64,000 bases of DNA from Haloglomus litoreum (GTDB taxonomy: Archaea > Halobacteriota > Halobacteria > Halobacteriales > Haloarculaceae): NCBI RefSeq assembly GCF_029338515.1, contig NZ_CP119988.1, forward strand, positions 4,588,001-4,652,000, read 5' to 3'. The notes beneath the pieces were generated by a model. It did not search any database, was not told the DNA's origin, and saw only the letters and a program-made list of their open reading frames with translations. Of this stretch, positions 8,141 to 17,577 are shown one piece after another. The position numbers and the translations under genes were made by a program. Each line of letters begins with the position of its first letter. The first letter of the stretch is position 1.

Positions 8141-8304
8141 GCGCGACCGGTGGCGCGCCGCCGGCTAAAAGGCGATGGGTCCGGCGCGCCGTGCGAACGC
8201 CCCACCGCCGCCATCCGGCCCGCCCAGCTGCTGGACCCTGGACCGGTCCCAGCGACCGGGGACGAACCCATGACCTTTGAGGCGACCCGCCGAACCTCGA
8301 CGGG

Positions 8305-8880
8305 ATGACAGCCCTCCACCCCACCGCCGATAGCGAGCGTACCGAGGCCGCCCCGACGGCACCGTCGCGTCGCCGAGTCATCGGCGCGGTCGGAACCGCC
8401 GTGGTCGGCGCGCTGGCCGGGTGCTCTGCCGCGGCCGCGCCGAACGAGGCCGGGCGGCCGAACCGGTCGCCGCTCGTCGACACGACGGTCCGGGTCAGGA
8501 CGGGACAGACAGCGACACGGCGGTTCACGCTCGACAGCGAGCGCTGGGTGACCGTCGCGGCCACCCTCTCTGACCGGTCGGTGAAGGTCAAACAGGACGG
8601 CCCGGCGGTCGACGTGGTGACAATGACGCCCGCACAGTACGAGCGGTTCCGGGACGAGGGGGCGTTCGCCCACGTCCCCGGCGTCAGTATGCCCGACGTG
8701 GTCGGCGGCGAGGTGGCGGCGACGCTCGATGCCGGCGAGTACGTCCTCGTCGTCGACAACACGGGGACTGGCCCCGCCGAACCCGCGGAGAGCGGCGTTC
8801 CGGCGGTGGTCGACCTCACGGTCACCGCCAGGCCCGGGCGCGAGCGCGCCACGGCCGGCGTGCGTGCCGGCGGGCGGTGA
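8305..8880 (+). CDS. Tat-exported lipoprotein, unknown function
   Basis: 191 residues. Tat signal PSRRRVIGAVGTAVVGALAGCS with a lipobox Cys (AGC), so it is predicted to be lipid-anchored outside the membrane. The mature part is a small beta-rich domain (TTVRVRTGQTATRRFTLDSE, then GEYVLVVDNTGTGPAEP) that looks like an extracellular binding or pre-peptidase-like beta-sandwich. A weak TATA-like CTTTGA lies about 29 nt upstream. No family assigned. Confidence 0.75.
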   Translation: MTALHPTADSERTEAAPTAPSRRRVIGAVGTAVVGALAGCSAAAAPNEAGRPNRSPLVDTTVRVRTGQTATRRFTLDSERWVTVAATLSDRSVKVKQDGPAVDVVTMTPAQYERFRDEGAFAHVPGVSMPDVVGGEVAATLDAGEYVLVVDNTGTGPAEPAESGVPAVVDLTVTARPGRERATAGVRAGGR

Positions 8881-8944
8881 TCCCAGCGGCCGGTCGCTCG
8901 CCGGAGCCGGCAGCTATTCGAGTCGGTCACGCCTACATCGGGGC

Positions 8945-9805
8945 ATGACCGACAGCGAGACCATCACCGTCCAGGGCGTCGAGGTGCCCCGCCTCGGCCT
9001 CGGTACGTGGCGGCTCACCGGCGACACCTGCCGCGAGACCGTCGAGACGGCACTCGATCTGGGCTATCGCCACATCGACACCGCGCAGGTGTACCGGAAC
9101 GAGCGCCAGGTCGGCGACGCGCTCGCCGCCAGCGACGTGCCCCGCGAGGAGGTCTTCCTCGCGACGAAGCTCGGGCCACAGCGCTCGTACGACGACGTCC
9201 TCCGGACGACCGAGGAGAGCCTCGCGCGCCTCGGCACGGACTACCTCGACCTCCTGCTCATCCACTGGCCCAACGGCCGGCCGCCGGGGTCGCCGCCGAA
9301 CCCGCTCTCGTCGGCGCCCGACCACGCGGAGACCCTCGACGCCATGAACGAGCTCGTCGACGCCGGGAAGGTCCGGAACGTCGGCGTCTCGAACGTCGAC
9401 GTCGACGCGCTGCACGAGGCGCGCGAGCTGAGCGACGCGCCGGTCCTCACGGACCAGGTCCAGTACCATCCCTTCTGGAACCAGCAGGACCTGCTCTCGT
9501 ACTGTCGGGTCCACGACGTCCTGCTGACGGCCTACTCGCCGCTGGGCCACGGCGGCGTGCTGGATGACCCGGTCCTGGAGCGCATCGGCCGTCGCTACAC
9601 GAAGAGCCCCGCACAGGTCGCGCTCCGGTGGCTCGTCCAGCAGGACCAGGTGGCGACCATCCCGAAGGCGACGAGCCGCGAGCACCTCGAGGCGAACATG
9701 GCGATCTTCGACTTCGAACTGACCGACGACGAGATGGCCGAGATCCGCCGCCCCTCGAAGTACGAGACGCTGCGGGGATTCCTGAAGGCGCGGGTGCTGG
9801 GGTAG
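8945..9805 (+). CDS. aldo/keto reductase
   Basis: 286 residues of the NADPH-dependent AKR family. The catalytic tetrad is visible as D45 and Y50 (YRHIDTAQVYRNE), K75 (ATKLG) and H107 (LLLIHWP). The conserved VRNVGVSN and the C-terminal NADP-binding IPKATSREHLEAN are present. Cytosolic reduction of aldehydes or ketones; substrate not predictable, though 2,5-diketo-gluconate reductase-like enzymes are nearest in pattern. Start ATG 8945 (MTDSETITVQG). Its stop abuts the SprT-like gene on the other strand. Confidence 0.93.
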   Translation: MTDSETITVQGVEVPRLGLGTWRLTGDTCRETVETALDLGYRHIDTAQVYRNERQVGDALAASDVPREEVFLATKLGPQRSYDDVLRTTEESLARLGTDYLDLLLIHWPNGRPPGSPPNPLSSAPDHAETLDAMNELVDAGKVRNVGVSNVDVDALHEARELSDAPVLTDQVQYHPFWNQQDLLSYCRVHDVLLTAYSPLGHGGVLDDPVLERIGRRYTKSPAQVALRWLVQQDQVATIPKATSREHLEANMAIFDFELTDDEMAEIRRPSKYETLRGFLKARVLG

Positions 9806-10390
9806 TCAGTCCCCGGCCACCGACCGGGCGTTGCCATCCACCAGCCGCAGGGCGCCACCACACGCCCCGCACCGGTACTCGTCGACACGGCGGACCAGCT
9901 TCGACTCCCGGTACCGCGCCAGCGCCGCGTCGCAGTCCTCGCAGACCACCCACCACTCCGGCTGCGTGAAGAGCTCGCAGTTGCGGTGGGTGTCGAGGCG
10001 CTCGGCCCACCGCTCGAAGCGTGCGCCGTGCGAGGCGTCGCCGTACTCGTTCAGCAGGTGGACGTGGACGAGTTCGTGCCGGACGGTCTCGGCTATCGCC
10101 GCCCAGCCGCGACGCTCGAAGTAGGCCCACGTGAGCACGACCGTCTCCGGCTCGCCGTCGCGGTAGCGGACCTGCCCGGCCCGACGCTTCGCGCGGCGGC
10201 TGACCTGCCAGTCGAGCGCGCTCACGTCGACGGAGAGGTCGAACGTCTCGGCCACGTCGCGGGCGTACAGCCTGCAGGCGGCGAGGAACTCCGTCTCGGA
10301 GGCGTCCGTGTCGACGGCGTAGTACTCGGTGTCGACGGGCTGTGGCCCGTCGTCGCTCCCCGCCACCGGACGTGCTGGCCGTTCGGTCAT
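9806..10390 (-). CDS. SprT-like zinc metalloprotease
   Basis: 194 residues. HELVH at 105-109 plus H121 form a gluzincin-type site, followed by a zinc ribbon CEDC (150-153) and CGAC (174-177). This is the SprT/Spartan core domain. Eukaryotic Spartan degrades DNA-protein crosslinks; the role of the archaeal stand-alone domain is unproven. Start ATG 10390 (MTERPARPVAG); longer in-frame starts overlap the divergent lipoprotein gene region and lack family similarity. Confidence 0.88.
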   Translation of the reverse strand: MTERPARPVAGSDDGPQPVDTEYYAVDTDASETEFLAACRLYARDVAETFDLSVDVSALDWQVSRRAKRRAGQVRYRDGEPETVVLTWAYFERRGWAAIAETVRHELVHVHLLNEYGDASHGARFERWAERLDTHRNCELFTQPEWWVVCEDCDAALARYRESKLVRRVDEYRCGACGGALRLVDGNARSVAGD

Positions 10391-10472
10391 GGGTCCGGGC
10401 GCCGCTGCCCGCACCGGAACTCGACCGAGACCGGCATAACGCTGTTGTCCCCGGAGACGGAAGCCCGCCCGT

Positions 10473-10979
10473 ATGCCGCCCTCCAACAGCCGGCGCCGGC
10501 TCCTCGCGGCGCTCGGCGCGACCGCGACCACGGCCCTGGCGGGCTGTTCGAACCTCACCGGGAGCGACGACCCGCCGGCCGGGAGCCTCCGGTTCGAGAA
10601 CCGCCACTCGGTCCCGCACAGCATCCGCGTCGCGGTGGCCGACGTGGGTGCCCGACCCGGGGACGGCCCGGGAGCGGTGCAGGGGGAACCGGACCAGCCC
10701 GTCCGGGAGTCACAGCGGACCCTGACCGCGACGGACACCGTCGATCCCGGCGAGACAGCGCGCTACGAGCGGGTGTTCACCGCGCCCGTCTGGTACGGCG
10801 TCCGGTTCCGACTGGACGGCGACCGACCCGAGGACGGGCGGGGGGCGGTGGCGTTCGGGCCTGCACCCGAGAACGACGCCGACGAGCAGGGGAGCTTCCT
10901 CGACATCGGGGTGTCGGAGACCGGCGGGTTCACCTGGGTCGTGGCCAGCACCGATGACCCAGGCCCGTTCCGGGGATGA
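10473..10979 (+). CDS. Tat-exported lipoprotein, unknown function
   Basis: 168 residues. SRRRLLAALGATATTALAGCSN is a Tat signal with lipobox, so the protein is an anchored extracytoplasmic lipoprotein. The mature part has alternating beta strands (GSLRFENRHSVPHSIRVAVADVG, then VDPGETARYERVFTAPVWYGVRF) of an Ig-like or cupredoxin-like sandwich, with no copper ligands. Divergent from the SprT-like gene. Function unknown. Confidence 0.75.
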   Translation: MPPSNSRRRLLAALGATATTALAGCSNLTGSDDPPAGSLRFENRHSVPHSIRVAVADVGARPGDGPGAVQGEPDQPVRESQRTLTATDTVDPGETARYERVFTAPVWYGVRFRLDGDRPEDGRGAVAFGPAPENDADEQGSFLDIGVSETGGFTWVVASTDDPGPFRG

Positions 10980-11024
10980 GCCGCTCGTGGGGGCGAGGAC
11001 CGGGCGACGCGACCGCCCACGAGT

Positions 11025-11207
11025 TCAGTCGTCGGCCGGCGGCTTCGCGAAGTAGCTGGTGAAGAAGCCCGACAGGAACGCCGAGACCGCCACCGAGAGC
11101 AGCAGGTCGTTCGTCGACCACTCGTCGCTGTCGGCCCCGTACGCGGTGATGGCGACGCTGATGACCGTCGAGATGATGCCGTTGACGAGGTGGGTCTTGA
11201 GCTCCAT
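11025..11207 (-). CDS. small membrane protein
   Basis: 60 residues from ATG 11207 (MELKTHLVNGIISTVISVAITAYG). Two hydrophobic segments, about 8-24 and 36-52 (LLLSVAVSAFLSGFFTSYF), with a short charged loop. No motif. Divergent from the MBL gene at 11311 over a 100-nt shared promoter region. Function unknown. Confidence 0.6.
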   Translation of the reverse strand: MELKTHLVNGIISTVISVAITAYGADSDEWSTNDLLLSVAVSAFLSGFFTSYFAKPPADD

Positions 11208-11310
11208 GGGCGTGCTTCGGCTGCCACCGGTATAACGTTCGGGCGACCCCCGACGGCCGCGCCCTTGCCGGATGAGTAGACCCTTATCCACCCGTGGTGT
11301 AGGTGAAACC

Positions 11311-11997
11311 ATGCTCGTGCACCTCCGTGGGGACGTCTGGCAGATCGAGTGTACCGGGGTGAACGCCTACCTCGCCGACGACGACGGCGCACTGACGCTC
11401 ATCGACACCGGGATGGGGCGCGATGGCGGCACCATCCGGGCCGCCATCCGGGAGGCGGGCTACGACGTGCGCGACCTCGACCGCATCCTCATCACGCACT
11501 ACGACGTCGACCACGTCGGCTCGCTCGCGTCGCTGGCGGCCGAGACCGACGCGGACGTCTACATGGGGGCCGCCGACGCGCCGTTCCTGATGGGCAAGGA
11601 GCAACCGCCCGGCCTCACGCTGAAGGGGTTCATCCAGCGGGCCGGGAAGCTCCTGATCGACCGGCCGGACCACGACCCCACTCTCGTCGCCGACGGCGAC
11701 GAGATCGGCAGCTTCACCGCCTACCACACCCCTGGCCACACCCCTGGCCACACCGCCTACGTCAGCGACGCCCTCGACGCCGCGTTCGTCGGCGACCTCG
11801 TCTTCGAGTCCGACGGCGAACTCGACCCCTCACCCTGGTTCATCACCTACGACACGGAGAGCGTCCGCGAGTCCATCCACGAACTGGCCGACCGGGCCCC
11901 CGCCGTGGACGTGCTGGGGATGGGCCACGGCACGCCGTTCGTCCGCGACGGCTCCATCCGACTCGCGGAACTCGGGGAGCGTATCGAGCAGCAGTAG
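11311..11997 (+). CDS. metallo-beta-lactamase-fold hydrolase
   Basis: 228 residues from ATG 11311. MBL signature ITHYDVDHVGS (HxxxDH; the first motif His is replaced by Tyr relative to HxHxDH), then HTPGHTPGHTAY, FVGDLVF and GMGHGTPF. It is probably a two-metal hydrolase of the glyoxalase II/lactonase-like group with one altered ligand. Substrate unknown. An in-frame start at 11272 exists, but homology begins at MLVHLRGDVWQIECTGVNAYL. A TATA-like CTTATC lies about 27 nt upstream. Confidence 0.87.
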   Translation: MLVHLRGDVWQIECTGVNAYLADDDGALTLIDTGMGRDGGTIRAAIREAGYDVRDLDRILITHYDVDHVGSLASLAAETDADVYMGAADAPFLMGKEQPPGLTLKGFIQRAGKLLIDRPDHDPTLVADGDEIGSFTAYHTPGHTPGHTAYVSDALDAAFVGDLVFESDGELDPSPWFITYDTESVRESIHELADRAPAVDVLGMGHGTPFVRDGSIRLAELGERIEQQ

Positions 11998-12156
11998 CCA
12001 CGATATCCCATAAATGCCACACCCATAGTAGTTATATCGCATATTACTGACCTGTACCCGATGTTCTAGATCAATGAGGGCATCCACAGCCACGTATAGG
12101 GGGACGAACTGTTCGGCGCGGGACGGAACGGGTTCCCGCCCCTACGTCGAGGTGTG

Positions 12157-12510
12157 ATGACCGACCCTGCACCGGAGGCGTGGACGGAGGTCGAGCGCCC
12201 CCCTCACGTCGTGGGGAAGTACGACCCCCGCCAGCCGACGCTGTTCGAGCACGGGGGACGCGACCTGGCGGTCCACGTGCTGCCGGACGCGACCCGGCCG
12301 ACCGGCACCGGGGTGGAGGGGGCCGACACCTGGCGGGTCGGGCTGGTCCGGGGGTCCGCCACCGAGTTCCAGGCGGTCGAACCGGTCGCCGAGGCCGTCG
12401 AGGGGCGCGACCGCGCACTGACGCTCGCCCGACGGGTGATGCGTGCCTGCACGCGCTCCCCGGAGCTGTCGCTCAGCGGATCAGGCGACACGCGGACCCG
12501 CTGGCGGTGA
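12157..12510 (+). CDS. haloarchaeal hypothetical protein
   Basis: 117 residues from ATG 12157 (a GTG sits immediately before). Soluble, with the conserved-looking core HVVGKYDPRQPTLFEHGGRDLAVHVLPD and a Trp/Arg-rich end. Bases 11998-12153 upstream are relatively AT-rich and hold no gene I can support, probably its promoter and the terminator of the MBL gene. Function unknown. Confidence 0.6.
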   Translation: MTDPAPEAWTEVERPPHVVGKYDPRQPTLFEHGGRDLAVHVLPDATRPTGTGVEGADTWRVGLVRGSATEFQAVEPVAEAVEGRDRALTLARRVMRACTRSPELSLSGSGDTRTRWR

Positions 12511-12558
12511 GCGGACAGCGCCACGGGGACGCGGACTGACGCGGGAGAGCGTCCCGGG

Positions 12559-12840
12559 TCAATCCAGCGTGACGTACGTGAGGAACAGGATGCCCCCCAT
12601 TTCGAGCACCTGCAGGTAGAGCATCGGCCGGACCGCGAACGGCGGGAGCGTGACGGCCGTGAGGTAGTAGTACAGCGCGAGCGCGTTCTCGGCGAACAGG
12701 AACACGGCGAACACGAGCGTTCCGAGGGTGTGCTTCGAGCGGATCTCGCGGTAGTTGCGGCCCCAGATGGTGATGAGTACCGTCAGCAGCACGAGGTTCA
12801 GCCCGGCGGCCACGCGCGCCGCGTCGAGCAGCAGGCTCAT
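12559..12840 (-). CDS. three-TM membrane protein paired with wHTH regulator
   Basis: 93 residues with three hydrophobic segments (about 5-26, 40-62, 68-90; LVFAVFLFAENALALYYYL). This is a recurrent haloarchaeal partner (DUF7521-like) of the winged-helix gene just upstream. A strong ribosome site GGAGG precedes its ATG, and the ATG overlaps the stop of a 17-codon ORF by 4 nt. It may sense a membrane signal relayed to the regulator; this is inference from pairing. Confidence 0.75.
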   Translation of the reverse strand: MSLLLDAARVAAGLNLVLLTVLITIWGRNYREIRSKHTLGTLVFAVFLFAENALALYYYLTAVTLPPFAVRPMLYLQVLEMGGILFLTYVTLD

Positions 12841-12890
12841 CGCTCGCTCCCTCCGGTCGTCCAGTCCGTCCGCGCGTACGTGTCGTTCAT
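12837..12890 (-). CDS. possible 17-residue coupling ORF between wHTH and membrane genes
   Basis: ATG at 12890, 4 nt after the upstream regulator's stop. It reads 17 codons (MNDTYARTDWTTGGSER) and ends in TGA overlapping the membrane protein's ATG (ATGA). It may be a spacer that keeps ribosomes moving between the two genes. Too short for composition to prove coding. Confidence 0.3.
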   Translation of the reverse strand: MNDTYARTDWTTGGSER

Positions 12891-12894
12891 GATA

Positions 12895-13245
12895 TCACTC
12901 CGTCCCCCGCTCGGTCGACGGGGGGTCGGTCGGGTCGGGGTTCGGCAGGTCCTCCGTCTCGGTGTCGACCTCCTCGAGCTGGTCGAGGATGGCCGCGACG
13001 GTGTCCCAGTTCTCGCGGGCTCGCTCGGAGGGCAGCCAGACCGCGCCGTACGGCTGGTTGGTCGACCGGGCCACGTCGTTCTCGCTGAGGACGTCGAGGT
13101 GGTGCGTGATCGTCTTGTAGTCCAGGTCCAGCGTCTCGGCGAGCTGGTTGGCGTTACGGGGGCGCTGTGCGATCGCGCGGAGAAGCCTGGCTCTGTTGGG
13201 GCCACCACGCGTTCCCGCGAGTACCTGCCAGAGCACCGCCTCCAT
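12895..13245 (-). CDS. winged helix-turn-helix regulator (ArsR-like)
   Basis: 116 residues from ATG 13245 (MEAVLWQVLAGTRGGPNRARLLRAI). The wHTH motif is RPRNANQLAETLDLDYKTITHHLDVLSENDVA at about 28-58, followed by a short wing and an acidic tail. This is the haloarchaeal family co-occurring with DUF7521-type membrane proteins. Start 13245 is supported by a TATA-like CACTTAG centred about 31 nt upstream; a GTG 19 codons earlier is in frame but would overlap the promoter. Likely an autoregulator of the two-gene operon. Confidence 0.82.
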   Translation of the reverse strand: MEAVLWQVLAGTRGGPNRARLLRAIAQRPRNANQLAETLDLDYKTITHHLDVLSENDVARSTNQPYGAVWLPSERARENWDTVAAILDQLEEVDTETEDLPNPDPTDPPSTERGTE

Positions 13246-13367
13246 CGACCGCACCAACTCGCGCCACTCTCCTAAGTGTTGGCGAGCGCGACGACGGACC
13301 ACACGAAAGGGGGAGCCGCGGGACGGGGCGCCCGGCGGCAGGACAGGGACAGCGCGAGGCGCGCCGG

Positions 13368-13910
13368 CTACGGGAGCAGGACGCCGTCGATGACGTGGAC
13401 CACGCCGTTCGAGGCCTCGATGTTCGTGCCGACGATCTCGGCCTCGCCCGGGTCCTGGCCCGCGTTGAGCGTGGTGCCGTCGACCGCGACGGTGCCGCCG
13501 GCCAGCATCTCCACCTCGGGCGCCCTGACCACGCTGGCCGCGTAGCGGCGGCCCTCCGTCACGTGGTAGAGCAGGATATCCGCGAGATCCGGGTCCGCCA
13601 GCAGGTCGCCGGCGCCGATGCCGAGTGCGTCGAGTAGCTCCGCGAACGCCGCGTCCGTCGGGGCGAACACGGTGTACTGGCCGTCGCCGTCGAGGACGCT
13701 GTCGAGGCCGGTCTCCTCGAGCGCGAGTTCCAGGATGTCGAAATCGTCGCTCCCTTCGGCGAGCTCGAAGACGGTGGCGGGGGCGCTCGCGCCCTGCCGC
13801 GGCCGACCTTCGGGCCGGCCACGCGCACCGGCGAGCCCGACGCCGCCGACGAGGAGCGCAGTTCCCACACCGAGACTCTTGAGCACCGACCGCCGATCTG
13901 TTCGGGTCAT
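13368..13910 (-). CDS. secreted fasciclin-domain protein
   Basis: 180 residues. Tat signal (MTRTDRRSVLKSLGVGTALLVGGVGLAGA), then one FAS1 domain with its landmarks TVFAPTDAAFAEL and LLYHVTEGRRYAASVV...VEMLAGGTVAVDGT and a final IEASNGVVHVIDGVLLP. FAS1 domains mediate adhesion or surface interactions. Predicted to be exported folded, with no lipobox Cys, so probably released or wall-associated. TATA-like CTAAATA is centred about 27 nt upstream, supporting the start at 13910. Confidence 0.9.
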   Translation of the reverse strand: MTRTDRRSVLKSLGVGTALLVGGVGLAGARGRPEGRPRQGASAPATVFELAEGSDDFDILELALEETGLDSVLDGDGQYTVFAPTDAAFAELLDALGIGAGDLLADPDLADILLYHVTEGRRYAASVVRAPEVEMLAGGTVAVDGTTLNAGQDPGEAEIVGTNIEASNGVVHVIDGVLLP

Positions 13911-14022
13911 CACCGCACTGGACGCTCGTTCAGTATTTAGCCGATTTTCCGGAACCGGCCCCAGACGAGCCCGGCTCTCACCCGAATGTCCGAGATAGCG
14001 GCAAGAGATCCCCGGCAGTCGG

Positions 14023-14343
14023 CTACGCCAGCTCCTCGGCGACGGCCTCGGGCCCCAGCAGCGCGGGGTCCATCGCGACGACCTCCTGGCCGCCGACGAA
14101 CTCCGGGAGCGAGTCGGCGGTGTACGCGACGATGCGAACGTCCGGGTTCAGCTCGCGCGCCAGCGGGATGGCCGTCGCCAGCCCCGCGTCGGTGAGGACG
14201 AACAGGTCGGCGTCCTCGATACCCGCGTCGCGGAGGTCGTCGCGCGTGGCCGTCCCGGCCGCGCGCGTGACCGTCACGCCCTCGGCCGCGAGCGCGTCCC
14301 CGAGCCCGTCCGGGTCCGTCCCGGCGATGACGGCCTCACTCAT
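14023..14343 (-). CDS. small Rossmann-like (TrkA-N-like) protein, pyrG-guaAb operon
   Basis: 106 residues. Alternating strands and helices ([57 protein letters not shown]) give a minimal NAD-binding-like fold reminiscent of TrkA-N/RCK. It lacks the classic GxGxxG. The start overlaps the guaAb stop by 8 nt, so it is coupled to GMP synthase. I believe this is a conserved haloarchaeal family (DUF7126). Perhaps it regulates nucleotide synthesis; that is inference from position. Confidence 0.75.
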   Translation of the reverse strand: MSEAVIAGTDPDGLGDALAAEGVTVTRAAGTATRDDLRDAGIEDADLFVLTDAGLATAIPLARELNPDVRIVAYTADSLPEFVGGQEVVAMDPALLGPEAVAEELA

Positions 14344-15253
14344 ACTCGATGGTCGCGGGCGGTTTGTGCGTCACGTCGTAGACGACGCGCGAGACGTTGT
14401 CGAGCTGGCCGGTGATACGACTCTGGATGCGCTGGAGCGTCTCCCAGTCGATCTCCTGCGCGCGGGCGGTCATCCCGTCGCGCGACTCCACGGAGCGCAC
14501 CGCGACCACGTGGCCGTGGACGCGGTTGTCGCCCTTGACGCCCGTCGCACGGCCGAGAACGGCCGCGAACGCCTGCCAGGGGTCGTACTCCTCGAGTTCG
14601 GCCTCGACGACGTGGGTCGCCTCGCGGGCGACGTGGACCTTCTCCTCGGTCACCTCGCCGACGATGCGGACGGCGAGGCCGGGACCGGGGAACGGCATCC
14701 GCTCGGAGATTATCGAATCGAGCCCGAGTTCGCGCGCCACCTCGCGGACCTCGTCCTTGTAGAGGTCGCGCATCGGCTCGACGATGCGGTCGAAGTCCAC
14801 CACGTCCGGCAGGCCGCCGACGTTGTGGTGGGACTTGATGGTCCCCTCGGACTCGATGCGGTCCGGGTAGATGGTCCCCTGCACGAGCACCTCGGCGTCC
14901 TCCTCCGTCGCGACGGTCTCGAACTCGCGGATGAACTGCTCGCCGATGACGTGGCGCTTCTCCTCGGGGGCCGTCACGCCTTCGAGCGCGCCGAGGAAGC
15001 GGTCCTGGGCCTCGACGATGCGGAGTGACTCCATGTAGTCGAACGTCTCCCGGATCTCCTCGGTCTCGCCCTTGCGCATCAGGCCCGTGTCGACGTAGAC
15101 GGGCGTGAGCTGCGAGCCGACGGCCTCGTAGGCCAGTGCGGCGGCGGTCGAGGAGTCCACGCCGCCCGACAGCGCGATGATGGCGTGGTCGTCCCCGACC
15201 TGCTCGTCGATCTCCGCGACGGCATCCTCGATGAACTGCTCGACGTCGACCAT
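14336..15253 (-). CDS. guaAb: GMP synthase, PP-loop ATP pyrophosphatase subunit
   Basis: 305 residues. Amination of XMP to GMP using ammonia from a separate glutaminase subunit. The PP-loop SGGVDSS is at 29-35. The conserved [38 protein letters not shown] and C-terminal [11 protein letters not shown]-like end ([13 protein letters not shown]) are all seen. The two-subunit form is normal in archaea, and the glutaminase gene is not in this window. Start ATG 15253 shares one base with the pyrG stop (TGATG), so translation is coupled and pyrimidine and purine triphosphate synthesis are co-expressed. Confidence 0.96.
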   Translation of the reverse strand: MVDVEQFIEDAVAEIDEQVGDDHAIIALSGGVDSSTAAALAYEAVGSQLTPVYVDTGLMRKGETEEIRETFDYMESLRIVEAQDRFLGALEGVTAPEEKRHVIGEQFIREFETVATEEDAEVLVQGTIYPDRIESEGTIKSHHNVGGLPDVVDFDRIVEPMRDLYKDEVREVARELGLDSIISERMPFPGPGLAVRIVGEVTEEKVHVAREATHVVEAELEEYDPWQAFAAVLGRATGVKGDNRVHGHVVAVRSVESRDGMTARAQEIDWETLQRIQSRITGQLDNVSRVVYDVTHKPPATIEYE

Positions 15254-16917
15254 CAGGCGCTCACCTCCTCGGGGTCGCGCTCGTCGGCGGCCTGCCGGTC
15301 GAGCGCGGCGTCCAGCAGCCCCACGAACGGCGGCGACGCCCGGCCCGGCCGCGACCGGAACTCGGGGTGGAACTGCGTCCCGACGAAGTACGGATGCTCC
15401 CCGCGCGGCAGCTCGAGGATCTCCATCCGGTTGGCCGCCTTCCCGGAGAAGACGAGACCGCTCGCCTCCAGCTCCTCGATGTACTCGGGGTTGACCTCGT
15501 AGCGGTGCCGGTGGCGCTCCGTGCAGGAGTCGGCGCCGTCGTACAGGTCGGCGGCGAGGGTGCCGGGCTCGATGTCCGTCTCGTGGGCGCCCAGCCGCAT
15601 CGTCCCGCCCATGTCCTCGACCTCGTACTGCTCGGGCAGGATATCGATGACGGGGTGGGGCGTGTCCTCGTCGAACTCGGTGGAGTTGGCGTCCGCGAGG
15701 TCGCAGACGTTGCGCGCGTGGTCGATGACAGCCATCTGGAAGCCCAGACAGAGCCCGAGGAAGGGCACGTCGTGCTCGCGGGCGTAGCGGATGGCGTCGA
15801 TCTTCCCGTCGGTCCCGCGGGCGCCGAACCCGCCCGGAACGATGAGCCCGTCGGCGCGTTCGAGGCGCTCGCGATGCTCTGCGTCCATGTCCTCGGTGTC
15901 GACCCACAGCACCTCGACGTCGACACCGTGCTTCAGCCCGGCGTGCTTGCAGGCCTCGTGGACCGAGAGGTAGGCGTCCTCGAGGTCGTACTTCCCGGCG
16001 AGCGCGATCTCGACGGTCCCCGTCGTCTCGCGCGTGACGAGGTCGCGCCAGCCGTTCTTGCGCTCGGCCGGCTCGAGGGCGTCCTCGGCGATGTCGAGGC
16101 GCTCCATCACGTACTGGTCGAGCCCCTCGTCCTCGACCATCAGCGGGACGTGGTAGATGTCATCCACGTCGGGGTTCGAGAAGACGGCGTCCGTCGGCAC
16201 GTCGCAGAACAGGGCGATCTTCTCCCGGGTCTCGTCGTCGAGCTTGTCCTCACACCGCCCGACCAGGATGTCGGGCTGGAGGCCGATGCTCCGGAGTTCC
16301 TTCACGGAGTGCTGGGTCGGCTTCGTCTTCTGCTCGCCGTTCTTCGAGTACGGGACGAGCGTGACGTGGGTGAACAGGATGTCCTCCTCCTCTTCCTCGT
16401 GGGCGAACTGGCGCAGCGCCTCCAGGTACGGCATCCCCTCGATGTCACCGACGGTGCCGCCGACCTCGACGATGCAGACGTCGTGGCCCTCCGCCGCTTC
16501 ACGGATGCGCCGCTTGATGTCGTCGGTGATGTGCGGGATGATCTGGACGGTCTTCCCGAGGTAGTCGCCCGCGCGCTCCTTCTCGATGACGTTCTTGTAC
16601 AGCTTCCCGGTCGTGACGTTGTGGTCGAACGTCATGTCGATGTCCAGGAAGCGCTCGTAGTTCCCGAGGTCCAGGTCGACCTCGCCCCCGTCCTTCAGCA
16701 CGTACACCTCGCCGTGCTGGTAGGGGTTCATCGTCCCGGCGTCGACGTTGAGGTACGGGTCGATCTTGACGGCGGTGACGTCGAACCCGGCGTTGGCGAG
16801 CAAGCGGCCGGTCGAGGCGGCCGTGATTCCCTTGCCGAGCCCGGACATGACGCCGCCGGTGACGAAGACGAACTTGTTCCCCAGTGTGGGGTCGTACTCC
16901 GCGGGCCCTGTCGGCAT
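15253..16917 (-). CDS. pyrG: CTP synthase
   Basis: 554 residues from ATG 16917 ([22 protein letters not shown]). The N-terminal synthetase domain has [33 protein letters not shown] and [10 protein letters not shown]. The C-terminal class I glutaminase domain has PGGFG, the nucleophile in LCLGFQMAV and the HPEF His/Glu. Converts UTP, ATP and Gln to CTP. The frame is open 52 codons further up, but family alignment and a TATA-like sequence about 27 nt upstream support 16917. First gene of a three-gene operon. Confidence 0.97.
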   Translation of the reverse strand: MPTGPAEYDPTLGNKFVFVTGGVMSGLGKGITAASTGRLLANAGFDVTAVKIDPYLNVDAGTMNPYQHGEVYVLKDGGEVDLDLGNYERFLDIDMTFDHNVTTGKLYKNVIEKERAGDYLGKTVQIIPHITDDIKRRIREAAEGHDVCIVEVGGTVGDIEGMPYLEALRQFAHEEEEEDILFTHVTLVPYSKNGEQKTKPTQHSVKELRSIGLQPDILVGRCEDKLDDETREKIALFCDVPTDAVFSNPDVDDIYHVPLMVEDEGLDQYVMERLDIAEDALEPAERKNGWRDLVTRETTGTVEIALAGKYDLEDAYLSVHEACKHAGLKHGVDVEVLWVDTEDMDAEHRERLERADGLIVPGGFGARGTDGKIDAIRYAREHDVPFLGLCLGFQMAVIDHARNVCDLADANSTEFDEDTPHPVIDILPEQYEVEDMGGTMRLGAHETDIEPGTLAADLYDGADSCTERHRHRYEVNPEYIEELEASGLVFSGKAANRMEILELPRGEHPYFVGTQFHPEFRSRPGRASPPFVGLLDAALDRQAADERDPEEVSA

Positions 16918-17112
16918 ACCGACGGTCCGCGAGGGTCGCTCAAGAGCGTTACGGAGGGGCCGACGGTGTGCCACTCCGTCCCGGAACACCACCCCGTGCG
17001 GGGGCCGAACTGGGCGTTCGTCGACCCGACCGGTCGAGCCCGCGGCGCCCGGTCGTACGCACGACCCACCCACGGGGGAAACGGGGAAGGGGCCGCGAGC
17101 CCTACTGGAGGT

Positions 17113-17517
17113 ATGAGCGAGTCAGACACGCGCGAGTTGCCCCAGACCGAGGCAGAGTGGCGCGAGGTCCTCACCGAGGAGGAGTACCGCGTTCTCCGCG
17201 AGCAGGGGACCGAGCCGAAGTTCTCCAGCGACCTCATCGACGTGAAGGGCGACGGGAGCTTCGACTGTGCGGGCTGTGGCGCCGAGCTGTTCGACGGCGA
17301 CACGAAGTTCGGCTCCGGCACGGGCTGGCCCTCCTTCTACGACGCCAACGAGGGCGCCGTCGAACTCCGCGAGGACCGCAGCCACGGGATGGTCCGGACC
17401 GAGGTCGTCTGCGCCAACTGCGGCGGCCACCTCGGCCACGTCTTCGACGACGGCCCCGAGCCGACGGGGAAGCGCTTCTGCATCAACGGCGTCGCGCTCG
17501 ACTACGACGGGGAGTAG
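17113..17517 (+). CDS. msrB: peptide-methionine (R)-S-oxide reductase
   Basis: 134 residues. Zinc ligands C52-C55 (CAGC) and C100-C103 (CANC), catalytic C123 in RFCINGVAL, and [12 protein letters not shown] typical of MsrB. Repairs R-methionine sulfoxide in proteins using thioredoxin-type donors. The recycling Cys is not obvious upstream, so it may rely on another resolving thiol. Cytosolic; start ATG 17113 ([16 protein letters not shown]). Single gene. Confidence 0.95.
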   Translation: MSESDTRELPQTEAEWREVLTEEEYRVLREQGTEPKFSSDLIDVKGDGSFDCAGCGAELFDGDTKFGSGTGWPSFYDANEGAVELREDRSHGMVRTEVVCANCGGHLGHVFDDGPEPTGKRFCINGVALDYDGE

Positions 17518-17577
17518 GGCGCGGGCGGGGCGACCGATAGCAGTGTCGCGTGCTGCCGGTACCGACGGGCAAGCAGC

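Noticed and set aside
11728-11757. Tandem HTPGHTPGHT coding repeat in the MBL gene
   Set aside because: This repeat is a normal conserved motif of many metallo-beta-lactamase hydrolases, not an expansion.
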